Assembly: GCA_002321335.1 (NCBI GenBank)
Contig: DCMG01000153.1
Location: forward strand, 1-39,974
DNA from: Bacteroidales bacterium UBA1628
GTDB lineage: Bacteria; Bacteroidota; Bacteroidia; Bacteroidales; UBA932
Direction: 5' to 3'
Length of the DNA: 39,974 nucleotides
The first letter of the stretch is position 1. Every line of letters begins with the position of its first letter. Both the position numbers and the translations under genes were made by a program. Below, piece after piece: positions 16,471 through 23,984 of this stretch. The notes below the pieces were generated by a model. It searched no databases. It was not told where the DNA came from and worked only from the letters and a program-made list of their open reading frames with translations.

Positions 16471-17766
16471 TTATAGCGTGGTAAGGTGGAGGTTTCTCCA
16501 AAGAACCTTGATGTTGTTTCCGTCGTGGATCTGAAGCATGATACGGCCGGACTTTGAACCGATCAGTTCATCATTGATGTCAACCATAGGCTCACCGTTC
16601 AGCCAAGTCTTCACGTTATTCCCCTCGACACGCAGACGAAGCGTGTTCCATTCGCCTTCATTGAGTATGTCTTCCTTCTCGTCCGGAATCTGAACCAACC
16701 ATCCACGTCCGTATGACTCGTAGATGCCGGCTGTGTCCTGACCCTTAGGGGCGACCTCGCACTGCCATCCGTTCACGATGTTGTTCTGGTAACCGCCTTC
16801 GACAAATGAATGGAAGAAGAGACCGGAGTTGCCATTCGAGCATTGCTTGAACTCAACCGTCAGATCGAAATCCTTGTAATATTCACGGGTACCGAGGTAG
16901 CCGTAGCGAAGATCCTCACCGTTCTCTGTAACGAGATTGCCTTCCTCGTCAACACCGGTGCGCATGCTTCCGAACAGTTCCCAGCCGTGAAGATCCTTGC
17001 CGTTGAAAAGCTCGACCTCCTGACCGGCCTTGTGAGGCAGTTCCTTGATCTTTATATTTCTGAATGACGCTGGGTCGCCGTGGTCCTGAAGGCAGATCAC
17101 CCCCTCGTGGGCGAGACCATATTCAGTGGCGTTGCCCCATTTTCCGCTGGCTTTCTTCTCGAACCAGTCGTCCGTCCACGCCTCAAACTCGAGAATTTTC
17201 TCGCCGTTCAGCCAATGCTCCACGTGACCGTTGTCGAAAACAATCTTGGAATTGTTCCATTCTCCCTGAGGGTTGACCTTCATCTTGCTGTAGTCTGGAA
17301 GGTGCATGGCATAGTCAACGCCAAGTTTCTGCCATTCCTCAAGTTTCGCAGGGGCGTTCACTTCCTCCCATCCTTCATTATCTATGAGTTGATATTCAGG
17401 GCCGGTGACATAAGGAACCTTGAATTTCGGGCTTTCGACAACATGGTAAAGCATTCCGCTGTTGCCGCCGTGGGTGAGTTTCCAGTCCCAGGACAACTCG
17501 AAATTCTCGTACTTCTTGTCGGTCACGATGTAGCCGGACTCATCGGCTCCACTGCCGGAAGCCTGGATGCATCCGTCCACAACAATCCAGCCATTGGTCA
17601 GAGAGTCTCCATTGTAGTCACGCCAACCGTCAAGGTTCTCTCCGTTGAACAGCAGCACCCAACCGTCAGCCTTTTCTGATGCGGTCAGAGTGTTCTGTCT
17701 CTGGGCGCAAGAGGTCATCGATACCGCGATTCCAGCGATCGCCAATCCTAAAATAATCTTTTTCAT
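16471..17766 (-). CDS. Lipoprotein with two tandem DUF1080 (3-keto-disaccharide hydrolase) domains
   Basis: The protein has 431 residues and a lipoprotein signal (MKKIILGLAIAGIAVSMTSC, Cys20). Two concanavalin-like jelly rolls follow: the first opens WVLLFNGENLDGWRDY (about residue 36) and the second EVELFNGKDLHGWELFG (about residue 250). Each contains the family's GNSG loop (GGNSGMLYH and NGNSGLFFH) and an LNGE strand. Members bind or cleave 3-keto-glycosides made by oxidoreductases. It leads the minus-strand operon and is preceded by a good promoter. Surface or periplasmic location is likely. Whether it is an enzyme or a binding protein here is open. Confidence 0.88.
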   Translation of the reverse strand: MKKIILGLAIAGIAVSMTSCAQRQNTLTASEKADGWVLLFNGENLDGWRDYNGDSLTNGWIVVDGCIQASGSGADESGYIVTDKKYENFELSWDWKLTHGGNSGMLYHVVESPKFKVPYVTGPEYQLIDNEGWEEVNAPAKLEEWQKLGVDYAMHLPDYSKMKVNPQGEWNNSKIVFDNGHVEHWLNGEKILEFEAWTDDWFEKKASGKWGNATEYGLAHEGVICLQDHGDPASFRNIKIKELPHKAGQEVELFNGKDLHGWELFGSMRTGVDEEGNLVTENGEDLRYGYLGTREYYKDFDLTVEFKQCSNGNSGLFFHSFVEGGYQNNIVNGWQCEVAPKGQDTAGIYESYGRGWLVQIPDEKEDILNEGEWNTLRLRVEGNNVKTWLNGEPMVDINDELIGSKSGRIMLQIHDGNNIKVLWRNLHLTTL

Positions 17767-17816
17767 TGATAGTTATTTGATTTTGTGTCATTGTCATTCA
17801 TGATATAATCATTCTA

Positions 17817-17879
17817 CAAAAATATGCAAATCCAAGCAGGAAAGCAAGGGGAATTCTAGGAATCACGCAGGAATCACGC
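17817..17879 (-). promoter_or_regulatory. Promoter of the DUF1080-kinase-transporter operon with a tandem 11-bp repeat upstream
   Basis: On the minus strand TATTTTTG (17817-17824) is a perfect -7 box; a TTG-containing -33 box lies near 17844-17849. Just upstream, AGGAATCACGC occurs twice head to tail (17858-17868 and 17869-17879), the right place for an activator to bind. Confidence 0.55.
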
Positions 17880-18053
17880 ATGGCCATGTGGAATCCTTTT
17901 TGTTGGATTATTTGATTATCCGTATATTTGAGGATTGATGAATATTTTTGCGCCGTATTGATAGATTCTCCCTGTTTCATCAGTCTATAATAATGGCAAT
18001 CCGAAAGGAATGGTCATGGACGAAACATCGGCACAGGAATTTTCGAGTGCTGT

Positions 18054-18084
18054 TTTGCATGGTTGAAAGATTTTCCTAACTTTG
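18054..18084 (+). promoter_or_regulatory. Promoter of the first lipoprotein cluster
   Basis: TTTG (18054-18057), a 19-nt gap and TAACTTTG (18077-18084) form a full-consensus Bacteroidota promoter. The first lipoprotein ATG is at 18486, so the transcript has an untranslated leader of about 395 nt. Apart from this promoter and the operon promoter on the other strand, 17767-18107 holds nothing else I can name. Confidence 0.65.
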
Positions 18085-18107
18085 CGCTGCCGGAGCGATC
18101 CGGCGTG

Positions 18108-18485
18108 AAATACGGAAAGTGCGATCATGCGGTCCTCAATTGAAAATCTGACAGTTTTCCAACGAATAAGGGGACAACGAACAGCACTCTTTTCTTATGT
18201 ACAGACTCTGTCCGCGATGGCACGTCTTTTGGCGCACCACCTTTATGACAGACATCATGCATAGGTGTGGAGTTCCATTTCGTTTATTCTTATTCGGGTT
18301 TTGTCAGAACCTTCAATTGGATGAACGTGCGGAACTCCACACTTTCGTTGTATGTTGTCGGGCAAAACTTAAAATCAAGAATTTTTTTAAGGAAAAACAC
18401 TATTTGGGGCAGGCAATGTTATTCCCACAGGATTTAAGAGCAGTGTCACGATATTAGGGATGATAACAAATTAACTGTAAATATT
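18108..18485 (+). repeat. Structured leader, copy 1, with interleaved inverted repeats (second copy at 26105)
   Basis: This non-coding stretch is repeated at 26105-26472, and similarity continues into the signal-peptide codons. It holds two inverted repeats in interleaved order. A (18137-18170, CAATTGAA...CGAATAAG) pairs with A' (18289-18319). B (GTGTGGAGTTCC, 18265-18276) pairs perfectly with B' (18331-18342). A-B-A'-B' can only form together as a pseudoknot; otherwise the two stems compete. In copy 2, B/B' keeps pairing through one G-U change. A regulatory RNA leader is the simplest reading; an invertible or mobile DNA element is the alternative. Confidence 0.6.
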
Positions 18486-19043
18486 ATGAATAAGATCAAA
18501 CAATTAGCGGCCATGATATTCATGGCGTGTGGTATGGTGATGTCAATGACATCCTGTGGAAAAGAGGACACCGAAGATGCGGCTGATATTGTCGGCACTT
18601 GGCAAATGTACAAAGTTGATTTTTCCTTCGATGGGGAATTGGTCTATACGGAAAGGGAAAAAGAAGTGCTGGTGTTCACGGATGACGGGTTGATGTTCTT
18701 TGAAGACGATGACGATGAGAGTGAGTATTTCTATACTCCTGGATCTAATGAACTGATTCTGATGGACTCGTACGGCCAGGAGACGATTCGAATCGAGCGG
18801 CTGACTTCTACCGAACTTGTCATCAGCGAAACAGTAGGCGACATTTTCGGTCAGAATTATATAGATTATTCATGCATAGGAGAATCTGTGGACAGATTCA
18901 ACGGCAAGAGAATCTATGAATATAACCTTGAAGGAGAATATCTTCACTGTTATAAAAAAGACGGGAAATACTATATCTGCGACGAGTTGGAAGACGGAAC
19001 GTATTATGATCGTCAGACCGTTTACTACAAACGTATCAAATAA
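18486..19043 (+). CDS. Lipocalin-like small lipoprotein, paralogue 1
   Basis: A 185-residue lipoprotein: signal peptide MNKIKQLAAMIFMACGMVMS with lipobox Cys24, then GKEDTED. Acidic residues right after the cysteine resemble the surface-export signal of Bacteroidota lipoproteins. The mature part begins IVGTWQMYKVDF and continues as alternating beta strands (FTDDGLMFF, YFYTPGSNELILM, IERLTSTELVISE), the pattern of lipocalin-like domains. Function unknown; small ligand binding is possible. It shares its signal-peptide DNA almost exactly with the genes at 19533, 20128 and 26473. First gene behind the long leader. Confidence 0.82.
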   Translation: MNKIKQLAAMIFMACGMVMSMTSCGKEDTEDAADIVGTWQMYKVDFSFDGELVYTEREKEVLVFTDDGLMFFEDDDDESEYFYTPGSNELILMDSYGQETIRIERLTSTELVISETVGDIFGQNYIDYSCIGESVDRFNGKRIYEYNLEGEYLHCYKKDGKYYICDELEDGTYYDRQTVYYKRIK

Positions 19044-19062
19044 TTCTTATGAAAAGTGTTAC

Positions 19063-19422
19063 ATGAAAGCAATTCTTAAATATTCAGCATTCGTGATGAT
19101 CCTTTGCATGACGGCTATGCTCGCATCCTGCGACCCAGATGATGATTCTTCCTTGAATAAGGAGCATGATGCCACACTTTATGGAGAGTAGGTGCGTTAT
19201 AATGACGGAAAAAAACATGTCCATGACTATTATTATTTTTCTTCCGACGGTACAGGCATCCACGGGTCATATGAAAGTGACATAGATTGGATAAATGAGG
19301 ACGATGATATAACTTGGTATACCGTTGATGACAAATATTTATACATTGATGGACGGAAACACCAGTACTGGTGTGATGGGACAAGTTTGACCATCGGGGG
19401 CAAAGATTATCGCGAACTATAA
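19063..19422 (+). pseudogene. Small lipoprotein gene interrupted by an in-frame TAG
   Basis: The reading frame opens with a lipoprotein signal (MKAILKYSAFVMILCMTAMLASC, Cys23) and acidic DPDDDSS, then meets TAG at 19189-19191 after LYGE. The same frame runs on without another stop to 19422 (VRYNDGKKHVHDYYYFSSDGTG...YREL). The sister proteins have a GTW motif near the same place, so TAG is most simply a mutated TGG (Trp). The product would be a 42-residue fragment. A sequencing error or stop read-through cannot be excluded. 19423-19532 shows only a short spacer. Confidence 0.7.
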
Positions 19423-19532
19423 TATAATTATAACTGCTTTAGAATCTGTAAGTACTATTATTGAGGACCTGGGACGGAAAGATGTATTATCCTCAAACAG
19501 AGTCTATTATAAATTATTAAATCAAAATCATT

Positions 19533-20105
19533 ATGAACAAAATCAAACAATTGGCAGCCATGATATTCATGGCGTGTGGCGTAATGATGTCAATGGCGTC
19601 ATGTGGCAAAGAGAACTCTGAGGAAAACAGTGCGGATATTGTCGGCACATGGCAGTTGACGAAAGATGTGCTATATTTTGATGGCGAGCAGGTTGATGTC
19701 GAAGAGGTGGAGGATGATTATGTATTCCAATATAAGTTCAAGGATGATGGCACAGTAATCGAGTATGATGACGGGGATATCGACGGAAAATATAATTATG
19801 TCTATTCTCCGGAATCCAAAACATTGACATTCTTGGCTGACGGGGAACAGTGGGAGTATCGTGTCGACCGACTAACATCGTCAGAACTTGCTCTGTCGGA
19901 AGATTTAAGCCTCCTTGGCAACATGTTGGATTATGATAAGATTGGAGATGTTATTGATAGGTACAAGGGTGCCAAAATCTATAGATACTCAGGATCATAT
20001 GTCCGTTATTGCTATAAGAAAGACGGAAAGTATTACCTTTGTGATCAATTTGATGATAATAAGTACTGTGACAAAGAAACCTTATATTTCAAACGTGTGA
20101 AATGA
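19533..20105 (+). CDS. Lipocalin-like small lipoprotein, paralogue 2
   Basis: A 190-residue lipoprotein. The first 24 codons (MNKIKQLAAMIFMACGVMMS, Cys24) nearly repeat those at 18486. The mature part is acidic near the cysteine (GKENSEENSAD) and has IVGTWQLTKDVLYFDGE, FKDDGTVIEYDDG, YSPESKTLTFLADGEQ and VDRLTSSELALSE, the same strand order as its neighbours but only moderately similar. The C-terminal half (YRYSGSYVRYCYKKDGKYYLCDQF) matches the C-terminus of paralogue 1 and 3. Probably cell-surface; ligand unknown. Confidence 0.82.
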   Translation: MNKIKQLAAMIFMACGVMMSMASCGKENSEENSADIVGTWQLTKDVLYFDGEQVDVEEVEDDYVFQYKFKDDGTVIEYDDGDIDGKYNYVYSPESKTLTFLADGEQWEYRVDRLTSSELALSEDLSLLGNMLDYDKIGDVIDRYKGAKIYRYSGSYVRYCYKKDGKYYLCDQFDDNKYCDKETLYFKRVK

Positions 20106-20127
20106 GAACATATAAACTGAAAATATT

Positions 20128-20706
20128 ATGAATAAGATCAAACAATTAGCGGCCACGATACTCATGGCGTGTGGTATGGTGATGTCAATGACATCCTGTG
20201 GCAAAGAAAACTCCGAGGAAAGCGCTTCGGACATTGTCGGCAGCTGGCTGAGGGAAAAAGAAGATTTCGTATTCAATGGTGAGGTGATTTATACCGAAGA
20301 GATGGATGATGTTGCGATCTTGGTGTTCACAAAGGATGGAAAGATGTATTTTGAGAATGATGATGAACGCGATTTAAACAAATACTTCTATTCGCCGGAA
20401 TCAAAAGAAGTGACACTGGTTGGTTCTCATGGCATGGAGTCACTACCTGTCCTAAGTCTGACACAATCGGAATTGGTTGTGTCAGAGAATCTCAATGCTG
20501 TCATGGGGCTGGGAGATCAGGATGATATTGAATACTCATTAATCGGCGATGTAGTTGGAGTGTATAAAGGTTTCAAAATCTATGAATATGACACCAACGG
20601 CGAAGATCTTTATTGCTATAAAAAAGATGGCAAGTTTCATCTCTGTGAAGAGTTTGACGATGAATATTTTGACAGCCTGATCACTTACTTCAAACGAATC
20701 AAGTAA
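20128..20706 (+). CDS. Lipocalin-like small lipoprotein, paralogue 3
   Basis: A 192-residue lipoprotein starting 22 nt after paralogue 2. Its signal-peptide DNA is closer to the gene at 18486 than to its direct neighbour, differing by only a few bases. The mature part shows IVGSWLREKEDFVF, FTKDGKMYF, YSPESKEVTLVGSHG and LTQSELVVSE. The C-terminus has YEYDTNGEDLYCYKKDGKFHLCEEF, like the other members. No enzyme motif is visible. Probably co-transcribed with the next, much larger lipoprotein gene 40 nt downstream. Confidence 0.82.
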   Translation: MNKIKQLAATILMACGMVMSMTSCGKENSEESASDIVGSWLREKEDFVFNGEVIYTEEMDDVAILVFTKDGKMYFENDDERDLNKYFYSPESKEVTLVGSHGMESLPVLSLTQSELVVSENLNAVMGLGDQDDIEYSLIGDVVGVYKGFKIYEYDTNGEDLYCYKKDGKFHLCEEFDDEYFDSLITYFKRIK

Positions 20707-20746
20707 GAATCCATCATTCTAAACTATTGAATCAATCCAAATTGAT

Positions 20747-22762
20747 ATGAGACATATACATATCTTGTTGGCTATTATAATTCCGGTGTTGTTTGTGGCT
20801 TGTCAAATCAATGTCCTTGAAGGTGAACCGGAAGAGGAAAAAGGGTTTGACCATCCTGTGACAGAAGACATCGAAGGCGGCAAAATCACTTACCAGTACA
20901 ATGATGAAGTTATTGTCCTAAGCGAGACGACACAACAGTATCTTGTTAAAGTGGAGGCCGACACAATCCTATATTTCTCGGAATCAACACCGGAAAAACT
21001 GTTGCCATATAAGGGAGGAATCATAAGCAGCGCTGTCGTTGATGACAAAACCCCTTGCGGTCTGGGCAACAGGGTGATTTCTGTCTCACAGGATGATGGC
21101 TTGTACAAATGCGTGACGACAGCGGCTCCCTTGGATGAGATATTCAAAGAACTAAATTTGGTCGCTGACATCATGTTGGTGACGGACACGATATCCTCCC
21201 AAGTGGAAGATGTCGATGGTAAATTCCATGATGTCACCGTCTCAAAACTAAGTGAGACTAAGGCTGAACATTCGTTTGGTTCGCCAAATGTCCTCACTGT
21301 CGGTTTTGATGGCCTATCCGGCAAACACGCCGGTGGGTATGTTTCTGGAGGTGCATCCATTGGAGCGGTGGTGTCGATTGACTTTGAACTGAGCGACGAC
21401 CGTTACGACTGCTCTCTTTCATTATATGCGGGTTTTGATGGTGAGATTGGTGTGAAAACCTTATGTGAGGGTTATAGGAAATTGTTTCCTCGAACAGGCA
21501 AATGGACAATCGTGAACACCGTGCTCACATTAGGCCCTGTGGTATTACGACCATTCGTTGATGTGGAATTAGGAATTGAAGGCAGTGCGGAAGGCTCTAT
21601 CAGCACAAGTGTCTCCAAGCGTTTCGGAGCCAAGTTCGGAATGAGAAATGGTAAAGGCTTTTATGAGAATTTGACGGAATCTGATACTAATATCGTTGAA
21701 AATATTTCAGTTGATGTAAAAGGGGGAGTAGCATTGGTAACAACACTTGATTTCGGGATGGGACTGTACACCAAAAATATTGCCGCAAGCATAGACGCTT
21801 CTTTGTCAATGGGATTGAGTACGGATTTTAAGGTAAATAATGATAATTTGTTCAGAAACCATCCGACTTTGAATTTTGATATAACCGGGAATGCGTCTGT
21901 TTCTGTCTATGCACAACTTTTTGGCAAAGATCTCTTCAGAGAGGAAAAGGACTTCGCCTCGTTAAATATATTCAACTATAGTTGGCCTTTGCTTCCTTCA
22001 TTGGTTGAAAATTCACTTAAAGTAACCAAACGTGATGCAAGTGGACCTTTGACCTTTGATGCGGAATATTCATTGATGGGTGGTCTTTTAAGTAAATTAA
22101 ATTTTCCACAATGTCCTGTTTTTAAAGTATATAAAGGATCTGAATTGATTGATGTTGTTTCCTGCTCGGAGAGTATTTCGGAAAATGCCGCCAAAAAGTT
22201 CACATTTGAGTTGACTGATCTGGAGCACGATATCTCATATACCGGAAAACCATGTCTGGTTATCGATGATAACCAGTATGACGAGGATGGCATTCCTTTC
22301 TCATCTACATCCCCGACAGCGGCTGTCACTGACATAGTCCAGACAGGGGCCGCCGAGGGATCATTTCCACATAATGGATACGATTACAAGTATGAGTTCT
22401 ATTACTATGTCAATGCGTATATAATTGGTTCAGATAATTGTACGGAATGGGGTTTATATGACCCTAGGTCGATTAAGATTCACACACCATTTGAATTGAA
22501 GGATGGAAACACTCGTATGTATTGGACGGGGTGGTCAAACTATAGTTCCGCTACTTGGAGCAAGACTCCTTATGTGATTCTCAAGGAAAATGGTGATTAT
22601 AAATATTTCGAGACTACAACCCACACGACATATTATGGCGGTTATTTCAGTGCTCAGTCCAATGAGGCCATGGTACCTCATCCGATGGCTTTTGCCCCCG
22701 TATCGCTCTCTGGATGCCGTTTGGATTCAGTGGTGTTTATCCCGTCCGGGGCTTGTAAGTGA
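20747..22762 (+). CDS. Large beta-rich surface lipoprotein, paralogue A of the 26473 gene
   Basis: A 671-residue lipoprotein with a different signal peptide (MRHIHILLAIIIPVLFVAC, Cys19) from its small neighbours, then QINVLEGEPEEEK. The mature protein is beta-rich, without recognised catalytic motifs. It shares segments with the protein encoded at 26473, in the same order: ILYFSESTPEKLLP, PCGLGNRVISV, VTTAAPLDEIFKEL, AQLFGKDL and WPLLPSL. The C-terminal quarter (YEFYYYVNAYIIGSDNCTEWG) has a fibronectin-like or lipoprotein DUF look but is not identified. A surface adhesin or binding protein is a guess from location only. Confidence 0.75.
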   Translation: MRHIHILLAIIIPVLFVACQINVLEGEPEEEKGFDHPVTEDIEGGKITYQYNDEVIVLSETTQQYLVKVEADTILYFSESTPEKLLPYKGGIISSAVVDDKTPCGLGNRVISVSQDDGLYKCVTTAAPLDEIFKELNLVADIMLVTDTISSQVEDVDGKFHDVTVSKLSETKAEHSFGSPNVLTVGFDGLSGKHAGGYVSGGASIGAVVSIDFELSDDRYDCSLSLYAGFDGEIGVKTLCEGYRKLFPRTGKWTIVNTVLTLGPVVLRPFVDVELGIEGSAEGSISTSVSKRFGAKFGMRNGKGFYENLTESDTNIVENISVDVKGGVALVTTLDFGMGLYTKNIAASIDASLSMGLSTDFKVNNDNLFRNHPTLNFDITGNASVSVYAQLFGKDLFREEKDFASLNIFNYSWPLLPSLVENSLKVTKRDASGPLTFDAEYSLMGGLLSKLNFPQCPVFKVYKGSELIDVVSCSESISENAAKKFTFELTDLEHDISYTGKPCLVIDDNQYDEDGIPFSSTSPTAAVTDIVQTGAAEGSFPHNGYDYKYEFYYYVNAYIIGSDNCTEWGLYDPRSIKIHTPFELKDGNTRMYWTGWSNYSSATWSKTPYVILKENGDYKYFETTTHTTYYGGYFSAQSNEAMVPHPMAFAPVSLSGCRLDSVVFIPSGACK

Positions 22763-23041
22763 GTGAATATTAAGATGGAAGTATACTCTGTAGGTGACAA
22801 CCTGCAAATAAATACTGATATCATGCCTTTACATGCAAAGAAAACCATTGTCTTATCCTCTTTCTGCTGTACTCGTCTACAATTCCGCATTGAGTTCTGA
22901 GGAAGCCTGAATACCTTTGGCCCGAAATAAACGGCGTCAAAGATGAAAGAAGATCCAACAATCAACTACGCATTCGCGCTTAAGCGTAAGCCTCCGACAA
23001 AGCACGACTGTCATCTGTCTCCAGCGTGATATAACTTTGCC
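22763..23041 (+). other. Intergenic spacer without a recognisable gene
   Basis: No convincing ORF or hairpin is seen. GTAAGCCTCCGAC at 22986 resembles the start of the IS66-type end repeat found at 23042 and may be a decayed extra copy. Confidence 0.4.
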
Positions 23042-23127
23042 GTAAGCATCCGAAGAAGTACGTATTGACAAAGTTGTAATGCAACTGACACGAGTGGGAT
23101 GTCAGTTGCATTCTTCTGGTGTTGGGT
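23042..23127 (+). repeat. IS66-type end repeat, copy 1 (with palindrome)
   Basis: Begins GTAAGCATCCGAAGAAGTAC. IS66-family elements characteristically start with GTAA. Within it, ATGCAACTGACA (23079-23090) and TGTCAGTTGCAT (23100-23111) form a perfect 12-bp inverted repeat with a 9-nt loop. The same 86-nt unit recurs at 29096-29181, and a truncated one at 23169-23234. I read these as IS66 terminal regions left after decay. Confidence 0.6.
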
Positions 23128-23168
23128 TCTATGCCGGTCTGGTTTACTTTGTGACAGTGGCTGCAGTC

Positions 23169-23234
23169 GTAAGCATCCGAAGAAGTACGCATTGACAAAG
23201 ATGTAATGCAACTGACACGAGATGGATGTCAGTC
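23169..23234 (+). repeat. IS66-type end repeat, copy 2, cut by the IS21-type element
   Basis: Matches the first 66 nt of the repeat at 29096 almost exactly, up to GATGTCAGTC, then switches to TGTAAGCAGTAATTTTG at 23235 where the intact copy continues GCATTCTTCTGG. The switch marks an insertion or recombination point. Confidence 0.6.
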
Positions 23235-23557
23235 TGTAAGCAGTAATTTTGTTTCCGCAGATTTCAGAAAAATGAGAACCGCCAGTTTTCAGAAAAGTGG
23301 CACCACCCGATTTCGGAAAATAAGAGTCGTCAGGTGAAACGGGGTGGGAGTTCTGCAGTGAGATTTTGAGAAAAGAACATGGTTGCCTATTTTAGAAAAG
23401 CTTAAGGTCTGAAAACAGACAACAATGACACAGTTAAATTTAATTTCAATTGTCACTATGTGGAGCAAAATTAATGAATTATCCCGACAATCCCTCAGCC
23501 AGATGCAGATAGCGCTGAAGCTGGGCATCAGCCGGGACACGGTCAGGCGCTACTCAC
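23235..23557 (+). mobile_element. Relic of an IS21-family element: left end with multiple repeats and istA 5' fragment
   Basis: The sequence starts TGTAAGCAGTAATTTTG, a TG-starting IS21-like end. At about 23262-23335 three imperfect ~24-bp repeats (GATTTCAGAAAA, GTTTTCAGAAAA, GATTTCGGAAAA cores) follow, as in the multiple terminal repeats bound by the IS21 transposase. At 23458 (or 23425) an ORF starts MWSKINELSRQSLSQMQIAL and goes on KLGISRDTVRRY, the helix-turn-helix N-terminus of IstA. After residue 32 it loses IstA similarity and runs into IS66 sequence, so only the end and about 100 nt of istA remain. Not transposition-competent. Confidence 0.65.
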
Positions 23558-23598
23558 CCCGGAGATTGTACACACGATCCTCAAAAGCGTGTAGCACC

Positions 23599-23900
23599 AT
23601 GTTCAGTCTGGGTGACGGGACGAGGTTCTGGCTTGACTCGAAGCCGACGGACATGCGGAATGGCTTCAACATGCAGGGCGGCATAGTGAACAACGCCACG
23701 GGGCATAACCTCTACAGCGGGGATGTCTTCGTGTTCGTGAACGCCTCCAACAACATGATGAAGCTGCTGCGCTATGAGCCGGGCGGGCTTGTGATATACA
23801 ACAAGCACCTGTACCACGGGCGGATGCTTACTGACTGCCGAGGAACAGAGAAGGATGCAAGGACTTGAGGCCGAGAATGCGGCCCGCTGGGAAACGTAAA
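23599..23900 (+). pseudogene. IS66 tnpB fragment joined to a short tnpC-like piece
   Basis: From ATG 23599 the frame encodes MFSLGDGTRFWLDSKPTDMR...VFVFVNASNNMMKLLRYEPGGLVIYNKHLYHGR, the first ~75 of the usual ~115 residues of the IS66 accessory protein TnpB. At 23821-23831 CGGATGCTTAC is the exact reverse complement of the GTAAGCATCCG end repeat. After it, another frame reads LTAEEQRRMQGLEAENAAR, like the coiled-coil N-terminus of an IS66 transposase (TnpC), and stops at about 23900. The element is a remnant. Confidence 0.7.
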
Positions 23901-23955
23901 CCGAAATAAGAATGAAGTAAACTATAAAACATACTGCATATTTGAAAGAAAGCAG

Positions 23956-23963
23956 TATCTTTG
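23956..23963 (+). promoter_or_regulatory. -7 box of the AbiE operon
   Basis: TATCTTTG matches TAnnTTTG exactly and lies 21 nt before the AbiEi start codon, giving a very short leader. No consensus -33 box at the right distance, in line with regulation by the antitoxin itself, as AbiEi proteins are known autorepressors. Confidence 0.5.
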
Positions 23964-23984
23964 CAAAGTAAATGTATTCGGTAT

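Noticed and set aside
18197..18457. ORF across leader copy 1, similar to one at 26259-26444; both end DLRAVSRY 28 nt before a lipoprotein start
   Set aside because: The likeness follows from the DNA duplication. Small indels shift the frame between FGFCQNLQL and the common end, the N-termini differ, and codon use is poor. A structured non-coding leader explains it better.
19189..19191. Recoding of TAG as an amino acid
   Set aside because: Other genes in the window end with TAG (for example the CHAT gene and ftsH), so TAG works as a normal stop.
23042..23240. Short repeated units considered as a CRISPR array
   Set aside because: Only two or three copies of about 66-86 nt with irregular spacing, no cas genes, and a GTAA start that fits IS66 ends.
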